Source of the DNA: Actinomycetota bacterium
Lineage (GTDB): Bacteria > Actinomycetota > Actinomycetes > Actinomycetales > Microbacteriaceae
Length of the DNA stretch: 5,346 nt
NCBI GenBank assembly: GCA_009704705.1
Contig: WLDR01000103.1
Span: 1-5,346, forward strand
Direction of reading: 5' to 3'
Shown: one piece after another, positions 1 through 5,346 of the stretch
Layout of the letters: each line of letters begins with the position of its first letter
How positions within the stretch are numbered: the first letter of the stretch is position 1
Program-made: the position numbers and the translations under genes
The notes under the pieces: model-generated
The model's database searches: none
The model's input: only the letters and a program-made list of their open reading frames with translations
Told to the model about the DNA's origin: nothing

Positions 1-867
1 AATTTGGTAGTTCAAGCCTCCGAACAACCATGTCGCCCACCAACCGCCGCGAACGTTGCGCGAGGTCATGACCTGCTTGCGCAAGAAGTCGAGTTTTGAG
101 CCGGCCGGAATGATCGGCATGCCCTTGTGGTTTGGCGCGAACGAAGCCCCCATGTACAAGCCAAAAACGGCGAGCTGAACGCCGAGGAACGCAAACGCCA
201 TGCCAACCGGCAAGAACCAAAACAGAACAAATACGACCGCAGTGACTCGGGCGAGAATCATGGCCAACTCGAGCCATCGTCCCTTGATCGACTTATCGGT
301 GACGAGTGTTCGAATCGAGATGTAGTGCAGGTTGATGCCTTCGAGAAGGAGGAGAGGGAAGAAGAGCCAGCCCTGGCGCTGCACAATCCAGGCTTTGAAG
401 CCGTGCTGCTCGGAAGCCGATTCTGGAGTAAAAGCAATGGTGTCGTACTCGATGTCTGGGTCGGCATCCACCTGGTTGGGGTTCTTGTGGTGTCGCGTGT
501 GCTTGCTCATCCACCAGCTGTAGCTCATGCCAACGACGAGCGTGGCGAGTAGCTTGCCCATGCGGTCATTGGTTCGACCCGAGGTGAAAACTTGCCGGTG
601 TGACGCTTCGTGGGCGAGAAAGGCAAATTGCGTGAAGAGCAGTCCAAGGGCGCCGGCAAGCAGAAGCTGGAACCATGAGTCGCCGAGCAGAATCATTCCG
701 GCGAAGGTGGCGACGAGGGCGAGGCCGAGAATGACAAGAAGCGTGATGTAGAAGCTACGCGAGCGGTTGAGGAGGCCGCGTGCGCGAATCGTGCGCGACA
801 GCTCGGCATAGGCGTTGTTGGACTGGTTGAAGTCGGCGGACCGAGGCTGCGTCGGTCGAAAGGCCAA
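1..867 (-). CDS. Membrane fatty acid desaturase (acyl-CoA/acyl-lipid type), C-terminus cut off by the window edge
   Basis: Integral-membrane di-iron desaturase that would introduce a double bond into fatty acyl chains (CoA-, lipid- or carrier-bound; substrate and position cannot be read from sequence). Numbering from the TTG at 867: hydrophobic segments at about 39-62 and 66-84, first histidine box HEASH at 86-90 within FLAHEASHRQVF, second box HTRHH at 123-127 within SKHTRHHKNPNQVDADPDI, further hydrophobic segments at about 166-182 and 200-240, and the conserved SFAPNHKGMP near 242-251. Translation ends at LNYQI, exactly where family members continue into the third box (EHH), so about 50-80 residues are missing beyond base 1. 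The start is uncertain: the frame is open up to a TGA at 916-918 and has no ATG or GTG upstream of the conserved core. Candidates are TTG at 867 (used here, no ribosome site) and ATT at 891, which has AGGGA five bases upstream. The family assignment is firm from the motif pattern. It lies downstream of, and on the same strand as, the tocopherol-cyclase-like gene. Confidence 0.93.
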   Translation of the reverse strand, partial: MAFRPTQPRSADFNQSNNAYAELSRTIRARGLLNRSRSFYITLLVILGLALVATFAGMILLGDSWFQLLLAGALGLLFTQFAFLAHEASHRQVFTSGRTNDRMGKLLATLVVGMSYSWWMSKHTRHHKNPNQVDADPDIEYDTIAFTPESASEQHGFKAWIVQRQGWLFFPLLLLEGINLHYISIRTLVTDKSIKGRWLELAMILARVTAVVFVLFWFLPVGMAFAFLGVQLAVFGLYMGASFAPNHKGMPIIPAGSKLDFLRKQVMTSRNVRGGWWATWLFGGLNYQI

Positions 868-972
868 AAGGGCCGAAACGGTGGAAGTAATGAGAATCCC
901 TAGATGCGCCGACGTTCAGAGAGATGAACTGCGCGAGGGGCAATCCGCCGATGTATGCCAACCATAGCGCGC

Positions 973-992
973 CCAGCCTGACCGGGGGCTGG
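973..992 (-). other. Short hairpin between the cyclase-like and desaturase genes
   Basis: CCAGCC at 973-978 pairs perfectly with GGCTGG at 987-992 around an 8-base GC-rich loop. It sits 14 bases past the stop of the cyclase-like gene. No T-run follows on the minus strand, so it is not a classical intrinsic terminator. It could be a weak or factor-assisted terminator, or a 3'-end stabiliser. The rest of 868-1005 holds no convincing gene. A TANNNT element (TATGGT on the minus strand, 961-966) is the only -10-like candidate I saw for a separate desaturase promoter, and it has no recognisable -35 box. Confidence 0.3.
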
Positions 993-1005
993 CAATGAGG
1001 CGAGA

Positions 1006-2010
1006 TTACTTTGGCTTGGTTCCGAGCAACTTTTTGATGTCTCCAAAAACCTCCATCGCGCCGACGTTACCGATGTCATCAAAAAGCACTTCACCGTTAG
1101 ACGATGTGTGCGTCACGTGGATGCGCGCATCCAGCGTTTCTTCGACGCGCTGGTGTGGTTCCGTGCGCAGCGGGGCATGAAGTAGGCCACCACGTGTGCG
1201 GTCGGCACGAACGGTCAGCGTGCCGTCCGGGCCGGTCAGCGACCACGAGACGTGCGTGTCGTCAATCGTCAGGTCAGCTTCGCGTGCTCGATTGTAGGTC
1301 GCCCAGCGATAGAGGTGACCGCCATGACGAAGGCCAAGGAGGAAACCGCGGAATTCAGAACGGAGCCAAGGAATAATCGCGACGGAGCCGATAAATGATG
1401 CGTCGGGCTCGGTCGCAAAATGATTGGAGTGCAGCCAGACGTAACCGGCAGGAAACGAGCGGCCCCAGTCTTTTTCGATATATCCACGTCCGTTGCCGAA
1501 ATCGATGGATTTGCCCTCGACGTCGAGCCGGCCACTGAGTCCGTGTCCGAAAGACACGATGCCGTGGTAGCACTCCATAAAGGGGACGAGTCCGTACCAG
1601 CCCATGATGCCCGGGGATCCCAGGGTGACGGGCCATCCTTCTAAGGCACTGGTGAAGTCCAGACGCCCCTTCAGTTGCGGAAGGTCGAGCGTGACCCCGG
1701 AGGAGTCGAAGTGATTGGGCCCGACTCGCACATCGAAACCCGTCGATGAAGCCGCGAATTCTTCGAGACGGTACGTGTGAAACCACGATCGCCCGGTGGA
1801 CCCGTCGAGCACCTGCACAAACGCCTCATCACGCTGACCGTGTTCACCGAGGATTCCGCGAAAAACTCCGGGGATCACGGCCCATCGGTGTTTGTGCGTC
1901 GGATCGACGATTTTGATGTACCACCCCTCGAAGAAGGGCGTTCGGCCGTCTGATCCGTGGAACGCCTCGGGATGTTGAATCGCTCTGATGAAACTTCTTG
2001 GACTGGCCAC
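1006..2010 (-). CDS. Tocopherol-cyclase-like (VTE1/lipocalin-like fold) family protein
   Basis: Complete 334-residue protein of the tocopherol cyclase-like family (the Pfam Tocopherol_cycl type). Supporting motifs in order: FFEGWYIKIVDPT at 26-38, followed by WAVIPGVF (43-50); MGWYGLVPFMECYHG at 136-150; the hallmark YIEKDWGRSFP at 177-187 followed by VWLHSNHF at 191-198; and a C-terminal GAMEVFGD at 317-324. In plants and cyanobacteria VTE1 closes the chromanol ring of tocopherol. Bacterial homologues outside phototrophs are mostly uncharacterised, and nothing else in this window suggests tocopherol synthesis, so cyclisation of a prenylquinone, hydration of an isoprenoid or simple lipid binding are all possible. 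No signal peptide or membrane helix is visible. The GTG start at 2010 has no Shine-Dalgarno, but a -10 box lies seven bases upstream, which suggests a leaderless mRNA. The gene is divergent from the large glycosyltransferase fusion and precedes the desaturase on the same strand. Family call is strong; function is open. Confidence 0.88.
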   Translation of the reverse strand: MASPRSFIRAIQHPEAFHGSDGRTPFFEGWYIKIVDPTHKHRWAVIPGVFRGILGEHGQRDEAFVQVLDGSTGRSWFHTYRLEEFAASSTGFDVRVGPNHFDSSGVTLDLPQLKGRLDFTSALEGWPVTLGSPGIMGWYGLVPFMECYHGIVSFGHGLSGRLDVEGKSIDFGNGRGYIEKDWGRSFPAGYVWLHSNHFATEPDASFIGSVAIIPWLRSEFRGFLLGLRHGGHLYRWATYNRAREADLTIDDTHVSWSLTGPDGTLTVRADRTRGGLLHAPLRTEPHQRVEETLDARIHVTHTSSNGEVLFDDIGNVGAMEVFGDIKKLLGTKPK

Positions 2011-2017
2011 GAGAGCG

Positions 2018-2023
2018 AGAATA
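2018..2023 (-). promoter_or_regulatory. -10 box for leaderless transcription of the cyclase-like gene
   Basis: On the minus strand this reads TATTCT, matching the actinobacterial TANNNT -10 pattern. It is separated from the GTG start by seven bases (2011-2017), which would put the transcription start at or next to the GTG. No purine-rich ribosome site is present in front of the GTG, which fits a leaderless message. No good -35 hexamer is visible at the expected distance (about 2041-2046). This is a pattern match, not a demonstrated promoter. Confidence 0.5.
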
Positions 2024-2050
2024 CGCGACTACTCTGTGCGATTGCGAAAC

Positions 2051-2056
2051 TAGTAT
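2051..2056 (+). promoter_or_regulatory. -10 box for leaderless transcription of the glycosyltransferase fusion gene
   Basis: TAGTAT matches TANNNT and is followed by six bases (TGCGGC) before the ATG at 2063, so transcription would begin at or beside the A of the start codon. No Shine-Dalgarno precedes the ATG. The -35 position (about 2028-2033) reads ACTACT, which is a poor match. The spacing supports both the start codon chosen for the large gene and a leaderless transcript. Confidence 0.5.
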
Positions 2057-2062
2057 TGCGGC

Positions 2063-5000
2063 ATGGGTCGGGCACGAAGTCTCAGCGGGGAGTCCTCGAG
2101 CTTTGCGCATCCAATCGGGCTTCTGCTCTTCAATCGACCGGATTATGCACGCCGAACGCTGGAGGCTCTCGCCCAACAAGAGCGGCCAATTAACCAGTCA
2201 CGACTGACCATTTTTCGTGACGGTTACGCGGGCTCGAAAGATGAGCACCTGGAAAGACCGGACCGAACAGCCGAAGTTGACGACCTCGTTGCGCAGTTTT
2301 TTCCCGACGCAACCTTCGTGACATCACGCGAGAACGTCGGCGTTGCGAGAGCGTACGAACATCTTTACGCCGCTGTTTTCGCCGCGGACGACGAATGGGC
2401 AGCTCTTTTCGAAGAAGACTTTGTCATTGATTCGGACTACCTCTCAATCCTGAGCGAGTTCATTTCGCTCGCGGAGCCGCACCCCGAAATCGTGGCGGTG
2501 TCGGCAATCGGAGACGTCTCCGACCATCGTGAGCGAGGTCCGCACCACCTGTATGTCGCGAGGCACCTGTGGGCGTACGCACTACGCCGCCGGTGCTGGT
2601 CAGAGATTAAGCCGTATACGGACGCTTATCTCGACGCACTCGGACCAGGACACTATTGGCAACGTGACGTGAGGCGGGTCAACCGGGATCTCGCACGGCG
2701 GGGCTACTTGGTTCAAGGAACCAGTCAGGACTTCGTCAAGTTTTCGTGGATCCTCACCCAGGGTTACCTTGCCCTCAACACCGGGCAGGCGCACGGTGAG
2801 TACATCGGAGTCGAGGGCCTACATTCCACAGAACAGTCATTTGACGAGCAGGGGTTTTCACAAGCTCGCAAACCGCGAGACACCGAGTTTCGATTCCCAC
2901 AGCTCACCGCGGACTTTTTGGACGAGCTGCGTCGGGAGGCGCGCGCGTCGTGGGCGCTGTGGTTTACGGATGCCCGGGAGCGAGCCGAAGAACGTCTCGC
3001 CACTGCACGAAAAAATGGCCAGGACGCCCGAGAGAACGTGGTGAAGCTGAAGCAAGCCCTCCGCTCAAGCGAGGAGGAGCGCCTCCGCCTGGAAGGAATC
3101 CTTAAGAAGAGTTGGTGGGCTCGCTTCACGCAGCTCAGTAATCGCGGATTTCGAAAGCACCCGGCGCCGAGCGCAGTACCCGGCGGCCACGCGCCGGAGG
3201 AGCGCGGCGGCTGGACGTGGTTCGGCGGAACATCCGCTCTGAGCATTGGAAACGTGCACCTCGTGGGCTTCGTTCGAAAACGTGCGGCAATCGGTGACGG
3301 CGCGTCTTTCGTCGGCGTGTATGGCGAAGATGGAAAGCACCGACGAAGTGTTTGCGTATTGCCCGGATTGCAACTTGATGACCACAACGTGCCCACTCTC
3401 GTCCCGCTCAATCAGCGAGAGTTTCTCGTTGGTGTGACAGGGCACAATCAGAATTCAATCGTGCGACTCTTTCGGGGCACGGCACACGATGGGGATGTTT
3501 CACTTGGACCTCCTGCTGAAGTTAGCTTTAGTGGCCCCACGTCATACGTGCACATCATTCGAGAAGACTCAACCCACGTTCTGGTCTTGACGCGCGTCGC
3601 CGGGCAGAATTTTGTTGCCCGACGTTTTAGTTTGGCCACGAATTCGGCTGTGTCGGCAGAAATGGCGGTGTTCCCGTGGTCGATTGAACCGGGCGACGAG
3701 TTCGCATCCGGTCGGGATGGCGGACGCCCGTATCTGATCACTCGCGAGTCGCAGGACGGTGTTGTATTCGTTCTCACGCAAGACCATCCCCGTGCGTATC
3801 GCAATGGAATTGTGGCGGGCAGGTTTCGTGGCAACCAGATCCTTGATCTCGACGGCAACGTGGTTCACACGCTCAGCGAAGGTGGCGCGCCGTGGAAACC
3901 ATTTGAGTCGCTCACGAAAATCGTTAACGCCGGCTTGATGGACATCCCGTGGGTAGCCGACGTGGCTGCACACGAAGATGGAACAGTTGATGTGGGTTAC
4001 TCAACTGCAACACTGAGTGCCCCGGATTTTCACCGCGGACGAGATCAGGCAAACGATTCGCTTGCCTTTCACGTCATTCGATGGTCGCCCGCGACGGGGC
4101 TTGAACCTGTGATGCACGTACCTGCCGGCCGGTCGCTGTATGCCGCCGAGGAGCACTACTCCGGAGGGCTTGCCATCAACCCCAGAGAACCCTCTCATGT
4201 CGTCTATTCGACGAGCCTGGGGCACGGCGCTCGTGGCGACCAGTCGACGCGATGGAGCCTCTATTCCCGGGAGAGTCTTGACATGCGCGTGCAAACACGC
4301 CTCGTTGAAACGGGCTCGCCAACCGTTTCTCCGCTGAGGCCGAAATTCTCCTCGATGGCCCCCGGGGCACAGGGGCATGCGTTGTTCGTCATGCGCGGTT
4401 CATACACGTCCTACGTCGATTTTGAAACGCGGATGATCTGCTATCCGTTCGTGTCGGGTCAAACGTGTGATGACAGTGGTTCGACGCACATCGATCTGAT
4501 GTATCCCGTCATGCCGAGTGCCGCGATGCCCGCCCGAGAAGTTCGCACCCTCGGTCGACTGATGTCCAAGGCGCAAAGCTACGTGGAGTTCGGCGGCGGC
4601 GGGAGCACGCTGATGGCACTCTCTCTGGTTAGAGGAGACGTCTTTACCGTTGAAAGTGATGCGTACTTGGCTCAATTCCTGCGCGAAGCGGCAACGAAGC
4701 ATGAGACACAATCTGCGCGATTCACGTGCGTGGTTCCCCGCGTCGACGTAATCAAGGGATGGGGACGGCCAGCGGCACTTAACGACGCTGACCGGAGCCG
4801 GTTCGGGGAAAGCTATGCGCGGGCGGGCGCAGATTCCTGCACCCCGGACCTCGTTCTGGTCGATGGACGATTTCGCGTCGCCTGCGCTCTTCTCGTAGCG
4901 AAGTCGACGACCCGGCGCGTCACGATTGCGATTGATGACTACGCGAATCGCCCCGGATATCACGCGGTTGAGAGATTCCTCGGTCGTCCCGTGCTGCACG

Positions 5001-5083
5001 GTCGCCTCGGCGTGTTTCGCCTCGCCGGCGCAATCGACGTTCCGGATTCTGTGCTTCACGAATACTTCGGTGTGTCAGATTAA
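2063..5083 (+). CDS. Multidomain surface-glycan protein: GT-A glycosyltransferase, coiled coil, BNR_4 propeller, SAM-methyltransferase-like domain
   Basis: A 1006-residue protein with no visible signal peptide or membrane helix, so probably cytoplasmic or membrane-peripheral. Residues about 17-265 resemble GNT-I/GT2-type GT-A glycosyltransferases: LLLFNRPDYARRTLEAL at 20-36, RENVGVARAYEHLY at 89-102, the metal/nucleotide-sugar acidic motif EED at 117-119 in LFEEDFVIDSDYL, LWAYALRRRCW at 169-179, and SQDFVKFSW (221-229) with IGVEGLHST (248-256). Residues about 285-350 are charged and heptad-like (E/R/K with A/L), probably a coiled-coil linker. Residues about 382-796 match BNR_4 propellers: GGWTWFGG at 382-389, DDHNVP at 439-444, TGHNQ at 459-463, TQDHPR at 572-577, EEHYSGGLAINP at 696-707, and MRGSYTSYVDFETR at 777-790. 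Residues about 815-990 resemble a class I SAM methyltransferase: YVEFGGGGSTL at 840-850 (motif I), VESD at 863-866, PDLVLVDGRFRVAC at 928-941 and IDDY at 957-960. The reading frame is unbroken and codon use looks even, so this appears to be a true fusion. A role in building and modifying a surface glycan is inferred. Donor, acceptor and methyl target are unknown. Confidence 0.9.
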   Translation: MGRARSLSGESSSFAHPIGLLLFNRPDYARRTLEALAQQERPINQSRLTIFRDGYAGSKDEHLERPDRTAEVDDLVAQFFPDATFVTSRENVGVARAYEHLYAAVFAADDEWAALFEEDFVIDSDYLSILSEFISLAEPHPEIVAVSAIGDVSDHRERGPHHLYVARHLWAYALRRRCWSEIKPYTDAYLDALGPGHYWQRDVRRVNRDLARRGYLVQGTSQDFVKFSWILTQGYLALNTGQAHGEYIGVEGLHSTEQSFDEQGFSQARKPRDTEFRFPQLTADFLDELRREARASWALWFTDARERAEERLATARKNGQDARENVVKLKQALRSSEEERLRLEGILKKSWWARFTQLSNRGFRKHPAPSAVPGGHAPEERGGWTWFGGTSALSIGNVHLVGFVRKRAAIGDGASFVGVYGEDGKHRRSVCVLPGLQLDDHNVPTLVPLNQREFLVGVTGHNQNSIVRLFRGTAHDGDVSLGPPAEVSFSGPTSYVHIIREDSTHVLVLTRVAGQNFVARRFSLATNSAVSAEMAVFPWSIEPGDEFASGRDGGRPYLITRESQDGVVFVLTQDHPRAYRNGIVAGRFRGNQILDLDGNVVHTLSEGGAPWKPFESLTKIVNAGLMDIPWVADVAAHEDGTVDVGYSTATLSAPDFHRGRDQANDSLAFHVIRWSPATGLEPVMHVPAGRSLYAAEEHYSGGLAINPREPSHVVYSTSLGHGARGDQSTRWSLYSRESLDMRVQTRLVETGSPTVSPLRPKFSSMAPGAQGHALFVMRGSYTSYVDFETRMICYPFVSGQTCDDSGSTHIDLMYPVMPSAAMPAREVRTLGRLMSKAQSYVEFGGGGSTLMALSLVRGDVFTVESDAYLAQFLREAATKHETQSARFTCVVPRVDVIKGWGRPAALNDADRSRFGESYARAGADSCTPDLVLVDGRFRVACALLVAKSTTRRVTIAIDDYANRPGYHAVERFLGRPVLHGRLGVFRLAGAIDVPDSVLHEYFGVSD

Positions 5084-5121
5084 GTTGATGCGGGTGGCGG
5101 GTCACTTTCGTGGAGACCGTC

Positions 5122-5133
5122 CTCAGCTCTGAG
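5122..5133. repeat. Small inverted repeat in the convergent intergenic gap
   Basis: CTCAG at 5122-5126 and CTGAG at 5129-5133 form a perfect inverted repeat separated by two bases. Realistically it is a four-pair stem with a four-base loop. It lies 38 bases past the stop of the large plus-strand gene and has no T-run behind it, so it would be only a weak terminator element at best. Confidence 0.2.
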
Positions 5134-5138
5134 ATATC

Positions 5139-5160
5139 GAAAGAATGAGATCACTCTTTC
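5139..5160. repeat. Imperfect inverted repeat at the convergent gene ends
   Basis: GAAAGA at 5139-5144 pairs with TCTTTC at 5155-5160. Inside it, TG (5146-5147) pairs with CA (5152-5153), with one mismatch and a four-base loop. The element overlaps the stop codon of the minus-strand gene at the right edge. Its position between two converging genes would suit a bidirectional terminator, but the stem is AT-rich and short, so support is weak. Confidence 0.25.
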
Positions 5161-5346
5161 CGCTGCTCGTTGACGCGTCGGATCTGAGCCATGAGGGCGA
5201 CAACAGCGCTGTCAAATACGAGGTCATTCTCAAAAACCCGAGCAGTGTGTGCCGATGCCACTGCCGACGCCTCTGGGGTCTTGGTAGATCGGCAGTATGG
5301 ATCGTCAGGATCAAAGCCAGCTACTGTCAATTCGGCGAGAATTCGC
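5151..5346 (-). CDS. C-terminal end of an unrecognised protein, N-terminus beyond the window
   Basis: An uninterrupted minus-strand frame enters from the right edge and ends at TGA (5151-5153), giving the last 64 residues of a protein. The tail contains AGFDPDDPYCRS, then a stretch with SAHTARVFENDLVFDSAVVALMAQ split around an acidic patch, and ends in a charged IRRVNEQRKE. The last 25 or so residues could form an amphipathic helix. I recognise no family. The gene converges on the large glycosyltransferase fusion with 67 bases between the stops. It may belong to the same glycan locus, but that is only a guess from position. It is favoured over the overlapping frames because it stays open to the edge and shows ordinary codon use and a plausible C-terminal tail. 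Confidence 0.55.
   Translation of the reverse strand, partial: RILAELTVAGFDPDDPYCRSTKTPEASAVASAHTARVFENDLVFDSAVVALMAQIRRVNEQRKE

Noticed and set aside
127..552. 141-codon plus-strand open frame
   Set aside because: Antisense to the desaturase, whose histidine boxes and hydrophobic segments clearly establish the minus strand as coding here.
755..961. ATG-initiated minus-strand frame that could be an N-terminal extension of the desaturase after a frameshift
   Set aside because: Its first 20 residues look protein-like, but it is out of frame with the desaturase. The desaturase already has a normal-length N-terminus from 867 or 891, so no frameshift is needed.
1355..1786. 143-codon minus-strand open frame
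   Set aside because: A second frame within the cyclase-like gene, Arg-rich and without family motifs. The 334-residue frame carries all the conserved signatures.
2764..3411. 215-codon minus-strand open frame
   Set aside because: Antisense to the linker and propeller start of the large gene, with Ser/Arg/Pro-rich composition typical of an out-of-frame reading.
4400..5059. 219-codon minus-strand open frame
   Set aside because: It lies wholly antisense to the methyltransferase-like part of the large gene. Its translation is Arg/His-rich, low in structure and matches no family. It is a shadow of GC-biased codons.
5098..5120. Possible GC-rich terminator stem after the large gene (GGTC at 5100-5103 with GACC)
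   Set aside because: Only four consecutive pairs form, flanking bases mismatch and no T-run follows, so it is not a credible terminator.
5123..5314. 63-codon minus-strand frame overlapping the right-edge gene
   Set aside because: It starts inside and competes with the frame that runs open to the window edge. Its composition is unremarkable and it matches nothing, so the through-running frame is preferred.

Overview
This window looks like a chromosomal segment from a moderately GC-rich bacterium (about 55-60% by eye), most likely an actinobacterium. That is an inference from three things: the desaturase is of the actinobacterial type, two genes have TANNNT -10 boxes only 6-7 bases from their start codons (the leaderless arrangement common in Actinobacteria), and codon use is GC-biased but not extreme. 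An aquatic, small-genome Microbacteriaceae-like lineage would fit, but nothing here proves it.

Layout from left to right. (1) About 1-867, minus strand: the N-terminal nine-tenths of a membrane fatty acid desaturase. The window edge cuts it immediately before the third histidine box. (2) 868-1005: intergenic, with one short hairpin. (3) 1006-2010, minus: a complete 334-residue protein of the tocopherol-cyclase-like (VTE1/lipocalin-like) family. (4) 2011-2062: a 52-base divergent promoter region with back-to-back -10 boxes. (5) 2063-5083, plus: a 1006-residue multidomain protein with four parts in order: a GT-A glycosyltransferase (GNT-I/GT2-like), a charged coiled-coil-like linker, a BNR_4-type beta-propeller and a class I SAM-methyltransferase-like domain. 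(6) 5084-5150: a short convergent gap with weak inverted repeats. (7) 5151-5346, minus: the last 64 codons of an unrecognised gene that runs off the right edge.

The two minus-strand genes on the left are lipid-related (acyl-chain desaturation; a lipocalin-like cyclase homologue). They may be co-expressed, although 100 or more bases separate them. The large plus-strand gene looks like a surface-glycan biosynthesis protein and is the most unusual object in the window. It joins a sugar-transfer module, a propeller related to secreted carbohydrate-active proteins, and a putative methyl-transfer or capping module in one chain with no visible signal peptide or membrane segment. No RNA genes, mobile elements, CRISPR arrays or long repeats were seen.
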